From the NCBI RefSeq assembly GCF_002093625.1, contig NZ_MRWD01000012.1:1-64000 (forward strand): 64,000 bases of DNA, given 5' to 3'. Every line of letters begins with the position of its first letter. Position 1 is the stretch's first letter. Origin of the DNA: Rouxiella silvae. Its GTDB lineage: Bacteria > Pseudomonadota > Gammaproteobacteria > Enterobacterales > Enterobacteriaceae. The translations under genes were made by a program, and so were the position numbers. Of this stretch, positions 10,342 to 19,979 are shown one piece after another. Below the pieces are notes generated by a model. It was given only the letters and a program-made list of their open reading frames with translations. It had not been told where the DNA came from and searched no databases.

Positions 10342-11808
10342 ATGAAAAAAACTACTCTATTCTTGAGCGCTTTGGCGTTAAGTGTTGGGATGGCTGTCGC
10401 GCCTGTTTCATCGGCATTGGCTGCAGAGACGGCTTCTTCCAGTACCACGCAGGTGCCAAGCCTGGCACCGATGTTGGAGAAAGTGATGCCTTCGGTTGTG
10501 AGCATCAATATCGACGGCAGTGCACCGGTGAAAACGCCACGCATGGGGCAGCAGTTCCAGCAGTTCTTTGGTGAAAACTCACCGCTTTGTCAGGATGGTT
10601 CGCCATTCCAGAATTCCCCAGTCTGTCAGCAGGGCGGCGCGGGCGGTGACGACGACGACGACGGACAACAGCAGCAACAGCAGGCTCCGGCAAAACAGGC
10701 CTTCCAGGCGCTGGGCTCCGGCGTCATTATTGATGCAGCAAAAGGCTATGTTGTTACCAACAACCACGTAGTTGAAAACGCCAATAAAATTACCGTACAG
10801 CTTAACGATGGACGCCGTTATACCGCAAAAGTGATCGGTAAGGATCCGCAGTCTGATATCGCCGTTATTCAATTGATCGATGCAAAAAATCTGACCGCCA
10901 TTAAATTCGCCGATTCAGAGCAGCTACGTGTGGGCGATTATACTGTCGCCATCGGTAACCCGTATGGTCTGGGTCAAACGGCCACCTCAGGGATTGTCTC
11001 TGCGCTGGGACGTTCTGGCTTAAACATTGAAAATTATGAAAACTTTATCCAGACCGATGCCGCCATTAACCGCGGTAATTCCGGCGGCGCGCTGGTTAAT
11101 CTCAACGGTGAGCTGATCGGCCTCAATACCGCCATTCTCGCACCGGACGGCGGCAACATCGGTATCGGTTTTGCTATCCCGAGCAACATGGTGCAAAACC
11201 TGGCAAAACAGATGATCGAATTCGGCCAAGTTAAGCGCGGTGAGCTGGGCATCATGGGCACCGAGCTGAACTCTGAGCTGGCGAAAGCCATGAAAGTGGA
11301 CGCACAGCGCGGCGCGTTTATCAGCCAGGTTCTGCCGAAGTCTGCGGCTGAAAAAGCCGGCATCAAAGCGGGCGACGTGATTGTCAGCATGAATGGAAAA
11401 CCGATCAGCAGCTTTGCGTCTTTCCGTGCCGACGTAGGCACCATGGCCATCGGCAGTAAAATCAGCGTGGGCCTGCTGCGCGACGGCAAGCCTATAAACG
11501 TTGATGTGGTTCTGCAACAAAGCACTCAGCCATCGCAGGTTGCAACCGCCACGGTTTATAACGGTATTGAAGGTGCCGAGCTGAGCAACAGCGATGTCAA
11601 TGGTCAGAAAGGCGTTAAGATTGACAGCGTGAAGCCGGGCAGTACTGCCGCGCGCGTCGGATTGAAGAAAGGTGACATCATCCACGGTGTTAACCAGCAG
11701 CCGGTCAGCAATCTTGGCGATTTGCGCAAGATCCTCGACAGCAAGCCGGGCGTACTGGCGTTGGATATCCAGCGTGGTGATACCCAGATCTATCTGCTGG
11801 CTCAATAA
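10342..11808 (+). CDS. degP: Periplasmic serine protease/chaperone DegP
   Basis: HtrA-family envelope quality-control protease. The start is ATG 10342, preceded by AAAGAG and followed by a clear signal peptide (LSALALSVGMAVAPVSSALA); an upstream in-frame ATG would place this peptide internally. The product is 488 residues. The catalytic triad is His142, Asp172 and Ser247 (GNSGGA), numbered from this start. Two PDZ domains follow, near residues 290-380 and 395-485. The LA loop holds two cysteines (PLCQDG, PVCQQG) and then runs of Asp and Gln near residues 108-120. It has a sigma-E promoter upstream and a terminator downstream. Confidence 0.97.
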   Translation: MKKTTLFLSALALSVGMAVAPVSSALAAETASSSTTQVPSLAPMLEKVMPSVVSINIDGSAPVKTPRMGQQFQQFFGENSPLCQDGSPFQNSPVCQQGGAGGDDDDDGQQQQQQAPAKQAFQALGSGVIIDAAKGYVVTNNHVVENANKITVQLNDGRRYTAKVIGKDPQSDIAVIQLIDAKNLTAIKFADSEQLRVGDYTVAIGNPYGLGQTATSGIVSALGRSGLNIENYENFIQTDAAINRGNSGGALVNLNGELIGLNTAILAPDGGNIGIGFAIPSNMVQNLAKQMIEFGQVKRGELGIMGTELNSELAKAMKVDAQRGAFISQVLPKSAAEKAGIKAGDVIVSMNGKPISSFASFRADVGTMAIGSKISVGLLRDGKPINVDVVLQQSTQPSQVATATVYNGIEGAELSNSDVNGQKGVKIDSVKPGSTAARVGLKKGDIIHGVNQQPVSNLGDLRKILDSKPGVLALDIQRGDTQIYLLAQ

Positions 11809-11869
11809 TCGCCACACAATGTAATCATCTTTCACGCGCGGGTGCTTTCACGCTTGCGCGACCCGCCCC

Positions 11870-11896
11870 AAAGGCAGACTTCGGTCTGCCTTTTTC
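11870..11896 (+). terminator. Intrinsic terminator of degP
   Basis: AAAGGCAGAC-TTCG-GTCTGCCTTTTT: a perfect 10-bp stem with a TTCG loop and T-run, 60 bases after the stop. Confidence 0.92.
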
Positions 11897-11975
11897 ATTT
11901 TTAAGAAAAGCCGTTGCCAAATAAATCTGTTCAAACTGTGACGATACGCGCAACTTTACGCCAATCTTCCAAGCT

Positions 11976-12019
11976 TTGTGCATTTGCACAATGTATGCCG
12001 CGCGGCGGCTGCGTATTCT
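11976..12019 (+). promoter_or_regulatory. cdaR promoter with palindromic CdaR-type operator
   Basis: TTGTGCATTTGCACAA (11976-11991) is a near-perfect palindrome. Exactly 22 bases later comes a -10-like TATTCT (12014-12019), and the gene starts 38 bases further on. The same motif and spacing occur before gudP, garL and garD. The natural reading is that CdaR activates its own gene; this is inference from the shared pattern. Confidence 0.7.
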
Positions 12020-12057
12020 GTTTTTAAATAATTGTATTTATTAGAGGCAGTCAATTT

Positions 12058-13215
12058 ATGGCCGCGTATCACCTTGATGCAAAATTGGCTCAGCAGATAG
12101 TCGCCCGTACGATGCAAATCATTGATAGTAATGTCAATGTTATGGATTCCCGTGGAAAAATTATCGGCAGCGGAGACGATCAGCGCTTGGGCGAGCTGCA
12201 TGAAGGCGCGCTATTGTGCATTTCGCAGGAACGCATCGTCGATATTGATGAAGGCGTCGCGCGGCATTTGCACGGCGTCAGACCGGGGATCAATCTTCCG
12301 CTGCGCATCGATGGACAGATCGTCGGCGTTATTGGTTTAACCGGGAATCCTGCCCAGCTCAGGCAATATGGCGAGCTGGTGTGTATGACTGCCGAAATGA
12401 TGCTTGAGCAGGCGCGTCTCCTGCATATGCTGGCGCAGGACAGCCGTCTGCGCGAAGAGCTGGTGCTTAACCTGATCCGCATGGACGAACTTTCTCCGGC
12501 GCTGATGGAGTGGGCGCAGCGCCTGGGGATAGACATTAACAAGCCGCGCGTGGTGGCCGTAGTTGAAGTCGACAGCGGTCAGCTCGGCGTTGACAGTGCC
12601 ATGGCCGAACTGCAGCAGTTGCAGCAGTTATTGATCACGCCAGAGCGCGACAATCTGATTGCCATTGTGTCGCTGACGGAAATGGTGGTATTGAAACCGG
12701 CACTGAATCATTACGATCGCTGGGATCCGGAGTCGCACCGTCAACGGGTCGATCATTTGATGTCACGCATGACCGAAACCGGTCGCCTGCGGGTGCGTAT
12801 CTCCCTGGGGAACTTTTTCACCGGCCCGGGCAGCATCGCGCGCTCTTATCGAACGGCAAAAACGACAATGTCGGTGGGCAAGCAGCGCATGCCGGACCAA
12901 CGTAGCTACTATTATCAGGATCTTACCCTGCCTGTACTGCTCGACAGCCTGCGCGGCGGGTGGCAGGCCGATGAGCTGGTGCGCCCACTCGCGCGTTTAA
13001 AAGCCACCGACGGTAATGGCTTATTAAGAAGAACGCTGGCTGCGTGGTTTAGGCACAACGTGCAGCCGAGTGCGACGGCGAAGGCGCTGTATATTCACCG
13101 TAATACCCTTGAATATCGCTTGAATCGTATTTCAGAACTGACCGGACTGGACCTGGGGAATTTTGACGATCGCCTGTTGCTCTATGTGGCATTACAGCTT
13201 GATGACGAAAATTAA
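12058..13215 (+). CDS. cdaR: Sugar diacid regulator CdaR
   Basis: Transcription activator of glucarate, galactarate and glycerate utilisation in E. coli. The 385 residues equal the E. coli protein in length. The N-terminal sugar-diacid recognition domain (residues 1-135) contains ELHEGALL and GVIGLTGNPAQLRQYGELV. The C-terminal PucR-type helix-turn-helix lies in ATAKALYIHRNTLEYRLNRI near residues 340-365. Here the gene lies directly upstream of gudP, whereas in E. coli cdaR is far from the gud and gar operons. A palindromic operator in its own promoter suggests autoregulation. Confidence 0.96.
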   Translation: MAAYHLDAKLAQQIVARTMQIIDSNVNVMDSRGKIIGSGDDQRLGELHEGALLCISQERIVDIDEGVARHLHGVRPGINLPLRIDGQIVGVIGLTGNPAQLRQYGELVCMTAEMMLEQARLLHMLAQDSRLREELVLNLIRMDELSPALMEWAQRLGIDINKPRVVAVVEVDSGQLGVDSAMAELQQLQQLLITPERDNLIAIVSLTEMVVLKPALNHYDRWDPESHRQRVDHLMSRMTETGRLRVRISLGNFFTGPGSIARSYRTAKTTMSVGKQRMPDQRSYYYQDLTLPVLLDSLRGGWQADELVRPLARLKATDGNGLLRRTLAAWFRHNVQPSATAKALYIHRNTLEYRLNRISELTGLDLGNFDDRLLLYVALQLDDEN

Positions 13216-13331
13216 TGAGTTAATCAATAAAAATTATCTTATCTGAAGGATTCAGTGTTTATTTATTTAATGTTACCTATAAAACCTAAAAGACTATTTG
13301 TGATGAGTTGCCGTTATTCATTGTCGCTTTT

Positions 13332-13347
13332 TGTGATTTAACTCACA
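13332..13347. promoter_or_regulatory. CRP-binding site upstream of gudP
   Basis: TGTGATTTAACTCACA fits the CRP core TGTGA-N6-TCACA exactly and is extended by TT and AA. It lies 366 bases before the gudP start and about 190 before its -10, so it probably acts together with the CdaR sites to give catabolite control. Confidence 0.72.
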
Positions 13348-13458
13348 AATAATAATACATACGGTTCCGAGTCTTTATTCTCAATTTCGGTAAACCTTGT
13401 GCGGGTAAATTTATCACGCTAAGTGAATAAAACTTTTCGTGACGTGATTCGCATCCTG

Positions 13459-13474
13459 CTGTGCAGTTGCAATA
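13459..13474 (+). promoter_or_regulatory. Distal CdaR-type operator of gudP
   Basis: CTGTGCAGTTGCAATA matches 12 of 16 positions of the cdaR palindrome. It is centred 42 bp, four helical turns, upstream of the proximal site at 13501-13516, which suggests cooperative binding on one DNA face. Confidence 0.5.
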
Positions 13475-13500
13475 ATCTAATTCAATTCTTCCCCTCAAGC

Positions 13501-13544
13501 TTGTGTTTTTGCCTAGTGAGAGGCTATCGGCTTACCCCTATACT
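13501..13544 (+). promoter_or_regulatory. gudP promoter with proximal CdaR-type operator
   Basis: TTGTGTTTTTGCCTAG (13501-13516) matches 11 of 16 positions of the cdaR palindrome. It is followed after exactly 22 bases by a -10 TATACT (13539-13544). No good -35 hexamer is present, as expected for an activator-dependent promoter. The 482-base gene-free stretch 13216-13697 otherwise holds the CRP site, the distal operator and a leader of about 150 bases in which I see no strong structure. Confidence 0.58.
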
Positions 13545-13697
13545 GATTATCGTCATGTGCATTGGCACCAATGAATTTTCCTACAAGAATGACGTTTCAT
13601 AAGCACCATGACGCCATATTTCCTATGGGCTTTATTCTGTACCCTACAATTTTCACAGAATAAGCTTGGCATGATCCCTCTCTTTATGGAGTACACC

Positions 13698-15047
13698 ATG
13701 GATACATTCAGCTCGGCGGCGAGTATTACTAAAAAAAGAACCAATGCTCGCTACTGGATAGTTGTAATGTTGTTTATTGTTACCTCTTTTAATTATGGCG
13801 ACAGGGCAACGCTTTCTATTGCCGGTTCTGCGATGGCCAAAGATATAGGCCTCGATTCGGTCGGCATGGGTTATATCTTCTCCGCTTTTTCGTGGGCCTA
13901 TGTTATAGGGCAAATCCCGGGCGGTTGGTTACTGGATAAATTTGGCTCCAAAAAAGTTTATTTCTACAGTATTTTCATCTGGTCACTGTTTACCTTGCTG
14001 CAGGGCTTTGTGGATATATTCCACGGCTTCGGCATTGTGATTGCACTTTTTGCCCTGCGTTTTCTGGTTGGCCTGGCCGAAGCGCCGTCGTTTCCAGGCA
14101 ACAGTCGTATTGTTGCTGCCTGGTTTCCGGCACAGGAACGCGGTACGGCGGTCTCAATTTTTAACTCTGCACAGTACTTCGCCACGGTAATTTTTGCACC
14201 GATCATGGGCTGGTTAACGTCGGAAGTTGGCTGGTCCCACGTATTCTTCTTTATGGGCGGACTGGGGATCGTGCTGAGCTTTGTATGGTTAAAAGTAATT
14301 TACGATCCTAAAGATCACCCACGGGCCAATCAGGCCGAGCTCGACTATATCGAAGCCGGTGGCGGGCTGATCAACATGGATCAGAAGAGCAACAAAGGCG
14401 GCCAAGTGGTTGGCAAAGGCAGCCGCTGGCAGCAGATCAAACAGCTGCTTTCAACCCGCATGATGGTGGGCATCTACCTCGGGCAGTACTGCATCAACGC
14501 GTTGACCTACTTCTTTATCACTTGGTTTCCGATTTACCTGGTGCAGGAAAAGGGCATGTCGATCCTTAAAGCCGGCATGGTGGCTTCAATTCCGGCGATT
14601 TGTGGCTTCCTCGGGGGAATTCTGGGCGGCGTCATTTCTGACTATCTCATGCGCCGTACCCACTCACTGACCTTTGCCCGCAAGTGCCCTATCGTGGTCG
14701 GCATGCTGTTATCGATGTCGATGGTCGTATGCAACTACGTCACAACCGAATGGGTAGTGGTGGCGGTAATGGCTATGGCCTTCTTTGGCAAAGGGTTGGG
14801 CGCGCTGGGTTGGGCGGTATTGGCCGACACGGCACCGAAGGAAATCAGTGGGCTGAGCGGCGGTTTGTTCAACATGTGTGGCAACGCCTCCGGCATCGTT
14901 ACCCCTATCGCGATCGGTTACATCATTGCGGCCACTGGCTCGTTTAACGGCGCGCTGCTCTACGTAGCGATTCATGCTCTGTTAGCAGTGGTCAGCTTCC
15001 TGTTTATTGTGCAGAAAATAGAGCGTATCGAATTGCGCGCCTATTAA
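13698..15047 (+). CDS. gudP: D-glucarate/galactarate transporter GudP
   Basis: MFS anion:cation symporter that imports D-glucarate and probably D-galactarate. The start is set at ATG 13698, where a GGAG ribosome site sits 6 bases upstream and the protein aligns with E. coli GudP; an upstream frame would add 30 unconserved residues. The 449 residues contain 12 hydrophobic segments and the family stretch VTSFNYGDRATLSIAG. It heads gudP-gudX-gudD. No garP is present in the window, so GudP may serve both aldarates. Confidence 0.95.
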   Translation: MDTFSSAASITKKRTNARYWIVVMLFIVTSFNYGDRATLSIAGSAMAKDIGLDSVGMGYIFSAFSWAYVIGQIPGGWLLDKFGSKKVYFYSIFIWSLFTLLQGFVDIFHGFGIVIALFALRFLVGLAEAPSFPGNSRIVAAWFPAQERGTAVSIFNSAQYFATVIFAPIMGWLTSEVGWSHVFFFMGGLGIVLSFVWLKVIYDPKDHPRANQAELDYIEAGGGLINMDQKSNKGGQVVGKGSRWQQIKQLLSTRMMVGIYLGQYCINALTYFFITWFPIYLVQEKGMSILKAGMVASIPAICGFLGGILGGVISDYLMRRTHSLTFARKCPIVVGMLLSMSMVVCNYVTTEWVVVAVMAMAFFGKGLGALGWAVLADTAPKEISGLSGGLFNMCGNASGIVTPIAIGYIIAATGSFNGALLYVAIHALLAVVSFLFIVQKIERIELRAY

Positions 15048-15095
15048 TTGTGCCTCTGAGACTCAATTTACCGACTTAATGTGCAAGGAAAAATG

Positions 15096-16433
15096 ATGAG
15101 TACACAAGGTTCTCCCATTATTACCGACATGCAGGTGATCCCGGTTGCAGGGCACGACAGCATGCTGTTGAACATTGGCGGCGCACACGGCGCCTATTTC
15201 ACCCGTAATATCGTCATCCTCAAAGACAGCGCGGGCAATACCGGCGTGGGAGAGGCACCGGGTGGGGAAGTGATTTATAAAACTTTAATCGACGTCGTGC
15301 CGCAGATTAAAGGCAAAGAATTGGCGCGGATGAACAGCCTAGTGCATGAAATTCACGTCGGTAATCAGTCTTCGGATTTTGATTCCTTTGGCAAAGGCGC
15401 TTGGACTTTTGAGCTGCGGGTTAACGCCGTAGCCGCGCTGGAAGCCGCCTTGCTCGATTTAATGGGGCAGTTTCTCGGCGTACCGGTAGTTGAACTGCTG
15501 GGACCGGGCAAACAGCGTGATGAAGTGACGGTGCTCGGTTATCTGTTTTATGTGGGAGATCGCGAGCAAACCGACCTGCCTTATCAGACGGGGGAAGGGC
15601 GCAAAGACGACTGGTATCACCTGCGTCATCAGAAGGCGATGGACAGCGACGCGATTGTGCAGCTCGGCGAAGCGGCGCAGGACCGCTATGGATTCAAGGA
15701 TTTCAAACTTAAGGGCGGCGTTTTGCGCGGTGAAGAGGAGATTGAAGCCGTAACGGCACTGCATAAACGTTTCCCTGATGCGCGCATCACCGTTGACCCG
15801 AACGGTGCGTGGCTGCTGGATGAAGCCATTAGCTTGTGTAAAAACATGCAGGGCATTTTGACCTATGCCGAAGACCCCTGCGGTGCGGAACAAGGATTCT
15901 CGGGGCGTGAGGTGATGGCCGAGTTCAGGCGCGCGACCGGCCTGCCGGTCGCGACCAATATGATTGCCACAAACTGGCGTGAAATGCAGCATGCCGTGAT
16001 GCTACAGTCGGTGGATATTCCACTGGCTGACCCGCATTTCTGGACCATGCAGGGCGCGGTGCGTGTCGCCCAGCTTTGCGACGACTGGGGTCTCACCTGG
16101 GGTTGTCACTCGAATAACCATTTTGATATTTCGCTGGCGATGTTTACCCACGTTGCCGCCGCCGCGCCGGGCAAACCGACGGCTATCGATACCCACTGGA
16201 TTTGGCAGGAAGGCAATCAGCGTCTGACCAAAGAGCCTTTGCAAATCGTTAACGGAAAAATCAGAGTGCCAGAAAAACCGGGTCTCGGCGTCGAAATCGA
16301 CATGGATAGAATCCACCAGGCGCATGAACTGCATAAAAAACTGCCGAGTGGCTCGCGTAACGACGCAGCGGCTATGCAGTATCTGGTTCCGAATTGGAAA
16401 TTTGATCGCAAACGTCCGGCATTTGGTCGCTAA
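15096..16433 (+). CDS. gudX: Glucarate dehydratase-related protein GudX
   Basis: Enolase-superfamily protein paralogous to GudD. It is 445 residues from ATG 15096, chosen because AAGGA (15085-15089) is spaced six bases from it; GTG 15081 and ATG 15093 are worse placed. The superfamily catalytic features are seen: the KxK motif in FKLKGGV, the metal-site DPNGAW, and [12 protein letters not shown]. In E. coli GudX is much less active than GudD, and its substrate role is unsettled. It lies between gudP and gudD with 11 bases to the latter, so it is almost surely cotranscribed. Confidence 0.93.
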   Translation: MSTQGSPIITDMQVIPVAGHDSMLLNIGGAHGAYFTRNIVILKDSAGNTGVGEAPGGEVIYKTLIDVVPQIKGKELARMNSLVHEIHVGNQSSDFDSFGKGAWTFELRVNAVAALEAALLDLMGQFLGVPVVELLGPGKQRDEVTVLGYLFYVGDREQTDLPYQTGEGRKDDWYHLRHQKAMDSDAIVQLGEAAQDRYGFKDFKLKGGVLRGEEEIEAVTALHKRFPDARITVDPNGAWLLDEAISLCKNMQGILTYAEDPCGAEQGFSGREVMAEFRRATGLPVATNMIATNWREMQHAVMLQSVDIPLADPHFWTMQGAVRVAQLCDDWGLTWGCHSNNHFDISLAMFTHVAAAAPGKPTAIDTHWIWQEGNQRLTKEPLQIVNGKIRVPEKPGLGVEIDMDRIHQAHELHKKLPSGSRNDAAAMQYLVPNWKFDRKRPAFGR

Positions 16434-16444
16434 AAGGAGTCGTT

Positions 16445-17785
16445 ATGTCAGCCTCGTTCTCTACCCCCAAAATTGTATCAATGCAGGTTGTGCCCGTTGC
16501 TGGGCACGACAGCATGCTGTTAAACCTGAGTGGTGCGCACTCGCCTTTTTTCACCCGCAATATTCTGATTCTGAAAGATAACGACGGCCATACCGGCGTT
16601 GGGGAGGTGCCCGGCGGCGAAAAAATCCGCCAGACATTGATTGATGCCGAACCGCTGGTCGTGGGTAAAACGTTGGGTGAATATAAGAATGTGATGAATG
16701 CGGTGCGCCAGCAGTTTGCTGACCGTGACGCTTCGGGGCGTGGCCTGCAAACCTTTGACCTGCGCACGACCATTCACGTGGTGACTGCGATTGAGGCCGC
16801 CATGCTCGACCTGCTGGGCCAGCATCTTGACGTCAGCGTTGCCTCACTGTTGGGAGACGGGCAGCAGCGCGACTCGGTTGAAATGCTGGGATATTTGTTT
16901 TATGTCGGCAATCCGGATGAAACGGCTCTGCCTTATCAGCGTGAAAAAGACCATCGCAATGACTGGTATCGCCTGCGTCATGAAGAAGCACTGACACCGG
17001 AGGCGGTAGTGCGGCTGGCCGAGGCGGCCTACGACCAATACGGCTTTAATGATTTTAAATTAAAGGGCGGCGTGCTGCGCGGCAGTGAAGAGGCCGAAGC
17101 AGTAACGGCGCTGTCTCAGCGTTTCCCGCAGGCGCGTATTACGCTTGACCCCAACGGTGCCTGGTCGTTGGACGAAGCCATTGGTCTGGGCAAGCAGCTG
17201 CGCAACGTGCTGGCCTATGCCGAAGACCCGTGTGGCGCCGAGCAGGGCTTTTCCGGACGCGAAATTATGGCCGAGTTTCGCCAAGCGACCGGACTGCCAA
17301 CCGCTACCAACATGATCGCCACCGACTGGCGGCAGATGGGCCACACTATTCAGCTTAAATCGGTGGATATTCCGCTAGCAGATCCGCATTTCTGGACGAT
17401 GCAGGGATCGGTACGCGTTGCGCAGATGTGTCACGAATGGGGGCTGACCTGGGGTTCGCACTCCAATAATCATTTTGATATTTCTCTGGCGATGTTTACC
17501 CACGTGGCCGCCGCGGCACCTGGCAAAATTACGGCGATAGATACCCACTGGATCTGGCAGGAGGGCAATCAGCGACTGACTAAAGATCCGTTGCAAATCA
17601 AAGGGGGAAGAGTGAGTGTGCCTGAACGGCCAGGGCTGGGCGTTGAAATCGACGAGGACCAGCTTATGAAGGCGCACGAGCTTTATAAAAGTAGGGGGCT
17701 TGGCGCAAGGGATGACGCAGCGGGCATGCAGTTCTTGATCCCAAACTGGGCGTTTGATCCGAAAAAGCCTTGTTTGGTGAGATAA
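16445..17785 (+). CDS. gudD: D-glucarate dehydratase
   Basis: Enolase-superfamily enzyme that dehydrates D-glucarate (and L-idarate) to 5-keto-4-deoxyglucarate. The 446 residues equal the E. coli length. Catalytic segments are intact: FKLKGGV (KxK), [15 protein letters not shown] and [10 protein letters not shown] strong AAGGAG ribosome site lies in the 11-base gap after gudX. It shares many long blocks with GudX, so the pair is an old tandem duplication. It converges on garD, whose product makes the same keto-deoxy acid from galactarate. Confidence 0.96.
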   Translation: MSASFSTPKIVSMQVVPVAGHDSMLLNLSGAHSPFFTRNILILKDNDGHTGVGEVPGGEKIRQTLIDAEPLVVGKTLGEYKNVMNAVRQQFADRDASGRGLQTFDLRTTIHVVTAIEAAMLDLLGQHLDVSVASLLGDGQQRDSVEMLGYLFYVGNPDETALPYQREKDHRNDWYRLRHEEALTPEAVVRLAEAAYDQYGFNDFKLKGGVLRGSEEAEAVTALSQRFPQARITLDPNGAWSLDEAIGLGKQLRNVLAYAEDPCGAEQGFSGREIMAEFRQATGLPTATNMIATDWRQMGHTIQLKSVDIPLADPHFWTMQGSVRVAQMCHEWGLTWGSHSNNHFDISLAMFTHVAAAAPGKITAIDTHWIWQEGNQRLTKDPLQIKGGRVSVPERPGLGVEIDEDQLMKAHELYKSRGLGARDDAAGMQFLIPNWAFDPKKPCLVR

Positions 17786-17794
17786 AGGGGTTAG

Positions 17795-17834
17795 GGGGGC
17801 GTCCCAGACCGCCACAAGGCGGGGTAAGCGCCCC
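17795..17834. terminator. Nested G/C hairpin between gudD and garD
   Basis: GGGGGCG pairs with CGCCCC, enclosing a second stem CCGCC-ACAA-GGCGG. CCACAAGG and CCTTGTGG (17836-17843) offer an alternative fold. There is no T-run. It lies between convergent genes and may stop or protect both messages. I see nothing clear in the rest of the gap up to garD. Confidence 0.4.
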
Positions 17835-18007
17835 TCCTTGTGGATCCTGCGCGTTGTCCTCGTTTACAAATATCGATCCTCACGTTTTTAGTTCTTTCCA
17901 GTGACGTTTGTGCGTGGCGTTGGTCGCGGCCTTTTGGTCCGTTTGGGTGAAACCGAGTAAGCGCAGCGCATGCCCTTAGAATTTCAGATCTTTGAAAATC
18001 ATTGAGA

Positions 18008-19588
18008 TTAGGTTACCGGCGCCGGGTTAAACACCGCCAAGGCATTATGGATCCCCCATTGATCTGACCAGGTTTTCTTGCGCCCGCTGGCAATATCAAG
18101 AATAAAATGAAACAGCTCCCAGCCGACGTCTTCAATAGTGGCATCGCCGGTGGCAATAGTACCTGCGTTAATGTCCATCAGGTCAAACCAACGATTGGCC
18201 AGCGTAGTGCGAGTGGCCATTTTAATGACCGGCACCGCCGTTAACCCGTAAGGCGTGCCGCGGCCGGTGGTAAATACCTGCACCGTGATACCCGATGCTA
18301 CCTGCTGAGTGCCGCAGACAAAGTCACTGGCGGGCGTGGCGGCATAAATCAGTCCGCGTTTGGTCGGTCGCTGGCCCGGAGAAAGAACCTCAACAATGGC
18401 GCTGGTGCCAGACTTGGCAATGGAACCCAGTGCTTTTTCAACCACGTTGGCCAATCCGCCTTTCTTGTTGCCCGGTGAGGGGTTAGCGCTACGGTCAGTC
18501 ATGCCGCTTGCCAAATAGTTGTCGTACCAGGCCATTTCTTCCAGCAGCCGCTTGCCAACCTGCTCGTTAACGGCGCGTGGCGTCAGCAGATGAATGGCGT
18601 CGCGCACCTCTGTGACTTCCGAAAACATGACCGTTGCTCCACAGCGCACCAGCAGGTCAGAGGCGAAACCCACCGCAGGATTGGCGGTCACGCCCGAGAA
18701 GGCATCACTACCACCGCACTGTGTACCCACCACTAAATCGGCAGCAGGACAGGTTTCACGCTGACGCTGATTTAACCGTTGAAGATGAAAATCTGCCACG
18801 GCAAGAATATCGTCAACCATCGACTGAAAGCCGACGTGCCGCTCGTCCTGTAGGCGTATCACGTTCACATCATCAAGAGAAATCGCCTGCACGTCATCGG
18901 TTCCGATCAGCAGTTTTTCAGGTTGCAGCTTTTCGCAGCCCAAGCCCACGATCATCACTTCGCCGCCAAAATTTGGGTTCAAGGCCAGATTATGGAGGGT
19001 GCGGATAGGCACCACCGCCGCCGGTGCATTAATTGCCACGCCGCAGCCGTAAAGATGATTTAGTCCCACCACGCCGTCGACGTTGGGATATTTGGGCAGC
19101 AGATCGCGCTCAATAATTTTCACGACATAATCCACCACGCCTGCCACACAGTGCACGCTGGTGGTGATACCGAGCAGATTTTTAGTGCCGACGCTGCCGT
19201 CTTTGTTTCGATAGCCCTCAAAGGTATAGCCTTCAAGCGGGGCAAGCGCGGTAGGAACCCGGGTTGCCAGCGGTAAGGTCTCCAATGCAGGAGCTTCTGG
19301 AAGCGCAACCACCGATTCGTCAATCCAGCTGCCCTGAGGAATGTCACGCAGCGCATAACCAATCACTTCGCCGTAACGCAGAATATCTTCCCCCTGACGA
19401 ATGGCGCTTAGCGCCACTTTATGACCTTGAGGAATATGCTCGATCAGTTCAAGCCCGCTGGTGAAGCGGGTTCCGGCTTTCAGTCCATTGTCATTAACAA
19501 TGATGGCGACGTTATCTGTCTCGTGCACTTTTATATATAAAGCGTGGGTCGCTTGCTCTTTATTACGTGAAAAAATGGCCTGTGACAT
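18008..19588 (-). CDS. garD: D-galactarate dehydratase
   Basis: Iron-dependent UxaA/GarD-family enzyme that dehydrates galactarate to 5-keto-4-deoxy-glucarate. It is 526 residues, against 523 in E. coli. The N-terminal SAF-like domain (residues 1-100) is followed by the catalytic part with [23 protein letters not shown] and [12 protein letters not shown], whose Cys and His residues are typical of the family. It is transcribed away from garL across a 391-base shared regulatory region. A CdaR-type operator and TATAAT stand upstream on its strand. Confidence 0.96.
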   Translation of the reverse strand: MSQAIFSRNKEQATHALYIKVHETDNVAIIVNDNGLKAGTRFTSGLELIEHIPQGHKVALSAIRQGEDILRYGEVIGYALRDIPQGSWIDESVVALPEAPALETLPLATRVPTALAPLEGYTFEGYRNKDGSVGTKNLLGITTSVHCVAGVVDYVVKIIERDLLPKYPNVDGVVGLNHLYGCGVAINAPAAVVPIRTLHNLALNPNFGGEVMIVGLGCEKLQPEKLLIGTDDVQAISLDDVNVIRLQDERHVGFQSMVDDILAVADFHLQRLNQRQRETCPAADLVVGTQCGGSDAFSGVTANPAVGFASDLLVRCGATVMFSEVTEVRDAIHLLTPRAVNEQVGKRLLEEMAWYDNYLASGMTDRSANPSPGNKKGGLANVVEKALGSIAKSGTSAIVEVLSPGQRPTKRGLIYAATPASDFVCGTQQVASGITVQVFTTGRGTPYGLTAVPVIKMATRTTLANRWFDLMDINAGTIATGDATIEDVGWELFHFILDIASGRKKTWSDQWGIHNALAVFNPAPVT

Positions 19589-19635
19589 AAACGTCTCCGT
19601 TTAGAAAATACTTTTATCCACAATGATTGAGCAAA

Positions 19636-19679
19636 ATTATAAGGCAGACGTGACCATTGCTCATTGTGCAAGTGACTAG
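19636..19679 (-). promoter_or_regulatory. garD promoter with CdaR-type operator
   Basis: On the minus strand the operator CTAGTCACTTGCACAA (19679 down to 19664) has a perfect promoter-proximal half TGCACAA. It is followed by exactly 22 bases and a consensus -10 TATAAT (19641 down to 19636). No good -35 is seen, consistent with activation. Confidence 0.62.
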
Positions 19680-19776
19680 CTTTTAGTGCTGATTAACTTA
19701 TTTTCTATGGCAAATGAGGGAGTGAACGTGACGCTTATCACCGTTTATTGTGTGGTTTTCAGTGGCTAAAAAATAA

Positions 19777-19792
19777 TGTGATTGTTGTCCCA
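19777..19792. promoter_or_regulatory. Probable CRP site between garD and garL
   Basis: TGTGATTGTTGTCCCA has nine of the ten CRP core bases and AT-rich flanks. It lies midway between the divergent garD and garL promoters and could serve both. The rest of 19589-19979 holds the two CdaR-type promoters and a TTGTGC half-site at 19819-19824. Confidence 0.45.
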
Positions 19793-19840
19793 TTATGATG
19801 TGACATTGCAAAGAAAATTGTGCTGAGGTGGGCGGGATTA

Positions 19841-19884
19841 CTGGGCGTTTGCACAGTGCCATTTTTATCCTCTCTTTCTATACT
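19841..19884 (+). promoter_or_regulatory. garLRK promoter with CdaR-type operator
   Basis: CTGGGCGTTTGCACAG (19841-19856) matches 12 of 16 positions of the cdaR palindrome, with a strong proximal half. It is followed after exactly 22 bases by TATACT (19879-19884). Same layout as the cdaR, gudP and garD promoters. Confidence 0.62.
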
Positions 19885-19979
19885 GAATTCAGTGAATTAT
19901 TACCGCAGGCTTCGCCGATTAACGACGCAGACCGCCCACCCGCATTTCCCAAATCTTCACCCCTTAACAGAGGTTCCGT

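Noticed and set aside
11020-11835. Long open frame opposite degP
   Set aside because: Shadow of the degP codons on the other strand; no ribosome site and no protein-like features.
15096-17785. gudX and gudD as a recent assembly duplication
   Set aside because: The two proteins match E. coli GudX and GudD separately and differ along their whole length, so they are old paralogues.
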